Source of the DNA: Pseudomonadota bacterium | GTDB lineage: Bacteria; Pseudomonadota; Gammaproteobacteria; Burkholderiales; Chitinibacteraceae | Assembly: GCA_026399755.1 (NCBI GenBank) | Contig: JAPLQI010000076.1 | Span: forward strand, 1 to 42,812 | Reading direction: 5' to 3' | DNA: 42,812 nt | Shown here: positions 41,011-42,812 of the stretch, piece after piece | Numbering within the stretch: the stretch's first letter is position 1 | Layout of the letters: each line of letters begins with the position of its first letter | Translations under genes and position numbers: made by a program | The notes under the pieces: generated by a model | Told to the model about the DNA's origin: nothing | Databases searched by the model: none | Seen by the model: only the letters and a program-made list of their open reading frames with translations

Positions 41011-41367
41011 ATGATGAAAAATGCTTTAGGTGGCCTTGTTTATTCCACCGAACACGGCACGATGTGCCCAGATTGCAGCCAGCCCAAAGACGCGTGCATT
41101 TGCAAAAAGCAGCCTCGCCCAGCAGGTGATGGCGTGGTGCGCGTATCTAGGGAAACCAAGGGCCGCAAGGGTAAGGGCGTTACGCTGATTAAAGGTGTGC
41201 CGCTGGATGATGATGAATTAGCCGTACTGGCCAAGCAGCTGCGAACTCGTTGCGGCTCTGGCGGCACAATCAAAGACGGCGTGATCGAAGTGCAAGGGGA
41301 CCATTGCGATGTGGTGCTGGAATTCTTAAAGCCTAAGGGCTGGGTGGTGAAGCGAGCAGGTGGCTAG
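41011..41367 (+). CDS. yciH: SUI1/YciH-family translation factor
   Basis: The 118-residue protein shows an N-terminal Cys-rich stretch (CPDCSQPKDACIC) followed by the SUI1/eIF1-like domain (RKGKGVTLIKGVPLDDDELA, CGSGGTIKDGVIEVQGDH). E. coli YciH is the bacterial eIF1 homologue, influencing start-site fidelity and stress translation. Two consecutive ATGs at 41011 and 41014 leave the exact start open. It is flanked by tRNA-Tyr upstream and a repeat downstream and is probably monocistronic. Confidence 0.92.
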   Translation: MMKNALGGLVYSTEHGTMCPDCSQPKDACICKKQPRPAGDGVVRVSRETKGRKGKGVTLIKGVPLDDDELAVLAKQLRTRCGSGGTIKDGVIEVQGDHCDVVLEFLKPKGWVVKRAGG

Positions 41368-41387
41368 GCTGTTTGTTGCTGGTTTTG

Positions 41388-41460
41388 TATAGGGTGTGCA
41401 AGTTGTTTTTCTTGCGCACCGTTTTCTGCGCTCCGACTTCGTCGTTGTACACCCTATAAA
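41388..41460. repeat. ATAGGGTGTGCAAG element, long form
   Basis: The outer arms TATAGGGTGTGCAA and TTGTACACCCTATA are inverted repeats. Inside is the TTTTTCTTGCGCACCG segment shared with 25384-25438 and 37363-37400. This is the most complete copy. Confidence 0.82.
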
Positions 41461-41469
41461 ACCTAATTC

Positions 41470-41522
41470 ATAAGCTGTTTTCTCCGTGAAACTCTGTGCC
41501 CTCTGTGTTTCAAGGTTTGGGT
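41470..41522. repeat. CTCCGTG/CTCTGTG repeat copy
   Basis: GCTGTTTTCTCCGTGAAACT, CTGTGCCCTCTGTG and TTTCAAGGTTTGGGTTTA reproduce the unit order at 16645-16715, with the same TTGGGTTT end. It abuts the 3' end of the LysR gene. Confidence 0.78.
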
Positions 41523-41535
41523 TTATTCCGTATTT

Positions 41536-42405
41536 TTATTCCGCCAATAAAGCCGCTTTCAAGTATTCAATAAAGCGGCTGACTTTGGGCGGGATAAAGC
41601 GGCTGCGGGGAGCGATGGCCCAGATGCCGTCTGTGAGTGCAAAAGGCTCGAGCACGCTGATCAGCTGGCCGCTTTGCAAATAAGCATCGACGTAATAATC
41701 CGGCAATTGCACCAGCCCCAAGCCTTTTAAAGCCGCTTGCACTAGGCTGCCTCCGCTATTACAGCGCAAACGCCCGTTGACGGATATTTCGCGATGCTGA
41801 GTACCTTCCTTAAATCGCCACATATTCATCGCGCCAATTAAGCATTGCTGCTGCTTTAGCTCGGCCAGCGTATGCGGTGTGCCGTGTTGATCTAAATATT
41901 GCGGCGATGCGCATACATGGTGAATACGGCTGCCTAGCTGCGTCACCATCAGGGATGATTCATCCATCGGCCCCAGCCGAATTGCCAGGTCGATATGATC
42001 TGCCACCAGATCGGCCTTGCGGTTATCAAGCAGTAATTCAGCATTGAGCTGGGGAAAGTCAATCAGGTATTGGTGCAGGATGGGGGCCACTACGGTTTCG
42101 CCATAGTAAACCGGCGCGGTGATGCGTAATTTACCAACTGGCTTATCTTGCGTTTGCAGCAGCGCTAGCTCGGCCTCGTGTAGGCCATCAAGTAGCGGGC
42201 GACAGTATTGATAATAGAGCTGGCCTTGCTCGGTAAGGCTGACTTTACGTGTGGTGCGGTGCAATAAACGCGCGGCAAGGCGCTGCTCCAGCGCGCTGAC
42301 TTGGCGGCTAACTTGCGCCACTGACATTTCTAGCTTTTGCGCCGTTAGCGTAAAGCTTTGCGTTTCTGCCACGCTGATGAATTCAACAATTCCTTGCCAT
42401 TGCAT
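41536..42405 (-). CDS. LysR-family transcriptional regulator
   Basis: The 289-residue protein has the LysR N-terminal winged helix (VAETQSFTLTAQKLEMSVAQ, then SRQVSALEQRLAARLLHRTT) and a substrate-binding domain (KPVGKLRITAPVYYGETVVA, DLVADHIDLAIRLGPMDESS). It belongs to the large subgroup near DsdC/AaeR-like regulators of unknown effector. No divergent target gene lies upstream; a repeat occupies that position, so the target is probably elsewhere or the native neighbour was lost. Confidence 0.92.
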   Translation of the reverse strand: MQWQGIVEFISVAETQSFTLTAQKLEMSVAQVSRQVSALEQRLAARLLHRTTRKVSLTEQGQLYYQYCRPLLDGLHEAELALLQTQDKPVGKLRITAPVYYGETVVAPILHQYLIDFPQLNAELLLDNRKADLVADHIDLAIRLGPMDESSLMVTQLGSRIHHVCASPQYLDQHGTPHTLAELKQQQCLIGAMNMWRFKEGTQHREISVNGRLRCNSGGSLVQAALKGLGLVQLPDYYVDAYLQSGQLISVLEPFALTDGIWAIAPRSRFIPPKVSRFIEYLKAALLAE

Positions 42406-42427
42406 GGTTTGATTCTCGGTTTAACTT

Positions 42428-42674
42428 AAGTCCAAAAACTATTTTTAGTGCCTGCGGCACATTGATTTAGGTGCGGGCGTCCCGCTGGACCTTCCTTTCT
42501 TGCGCGGCCAAGAAACGAAGCCAAAGAAGGCCGCCCCGACCAGCACGAAGGCCCCTCACTGCGGATAATCGGCTCGGCGAAAAAGGCTGCTCGCTCGCTG
42601 CCTCGCTACCCCTTTTCCGAAACCCCGAGCCACTTATTCCTCGCTTCGGCGTGCTTCAAGGGGGGATTTAAGCC
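42428..42674. repeat. About 240-bp dispersed repeat, copy 2
   Basis: This is a second copy of the block at 16312-16563 in the same orientation, sharing its ends and several conserved blocks; the central part differs. It is followed by AATCCTATCAACTTAAGC, a short motif also seen near 35265 (inverted) and 37803. Confidence 0.85.
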
Positions 42675-42812
42675 AATCCTATCAACTTAAGCCGCTTGCC
42701 TTTATTCAAGGCATGCGGCAACATCTTTAATCAATCGCAACTCACTGATTTATAATTACAATATGATTAAGCGCCTTAACTGACATAATTGGTAATTTAT
42801 CGACTCTTTTGC
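42675..42812. other. Window end, no gene seen
   Basis: The final 138 bp contain an AT-rich tract and a small GCCTT...AAGGC inverted repeat (about 42698-42713). No coding frame or RNA gene is supported. Confidence 0.5.

Overview
The window looks like a chromosomal segment of a betaproteobacterium of the order Neisseriales. An Iodobacter-, Deefgea- or Chitinibacter-like organism is my best guess from protein style; this is inference, as no rRNA or other decisive marker is present. Most genes are conserved housekeeping genes at moderate GC. Three blocks look accessory: an AT-rich type VI secretion effector cassette (1-4251), an AT-rich putative anti-phage block (about 31000-35000), and intergenic regions crowded with palindromic and dispersed repeats.

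Layout. 160-4251 (minus strand): VgrG spike, a putative cysteine-peptidase effector and a lipoprotein that is the likely immunity partner. 4700-6513: yiiD-type thioesterase and RhlE helicase. 6668-7506: prmB carrying an internal frameshifting deletion. 7560-9178: a coupled sialidase-like protein and small membrane protein. 9309-11334: mtfA, rsmJ and a PaaI-type thioesterase. 11429-11790: three identical tRNA-Asn genes with promoter and terminators. 11863-16269: an AsmA-like protein, YgfZ, FabI and a YafJ-type glutamine amidotransferase. 16729-23358: recD, a DnaQ-like exonuclease and recB, separated by repeats and with no recC beside them.

23674-25281 encodes a secreted CBM2/M60-like metallopeptidase. 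25618-26283 is an AlkD-like protein. 26433-30892 is a Pls/PosA-type single-module NRPS with an overlapping phosphopantetheinyl transferase, a candidate poly(amino acid) pathway. 30998-34990 holds a NERD-domain protein, a DUF4297/Cap4-like nuclease and an SMC/Rad50-like ATPase; the last two resemble Lamassu/ABC-three-component defence systems, but no clear middle component is visible. 35456-36574 is a Fic protein with an array of operator-like half-sites over its promoter. It lies between a decayed fragment and an intact copy of a cold-shock/DUF1294 gene. 38053-42405 holds a ferric-reductase-like flavoprotein, a TonB-family protein, tRNA-Tyr, YciH/SUI1 and a LysR regulator.

The most interesting parts are the NERD-DUF4297-SMC block, the Pls/PosA-PPTase pair, the VgrG-effector-immunity cassette, the Fic operator array and the repeat families that have entered gene ends. 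All functions are assigned by reading motifs; no database search was run.
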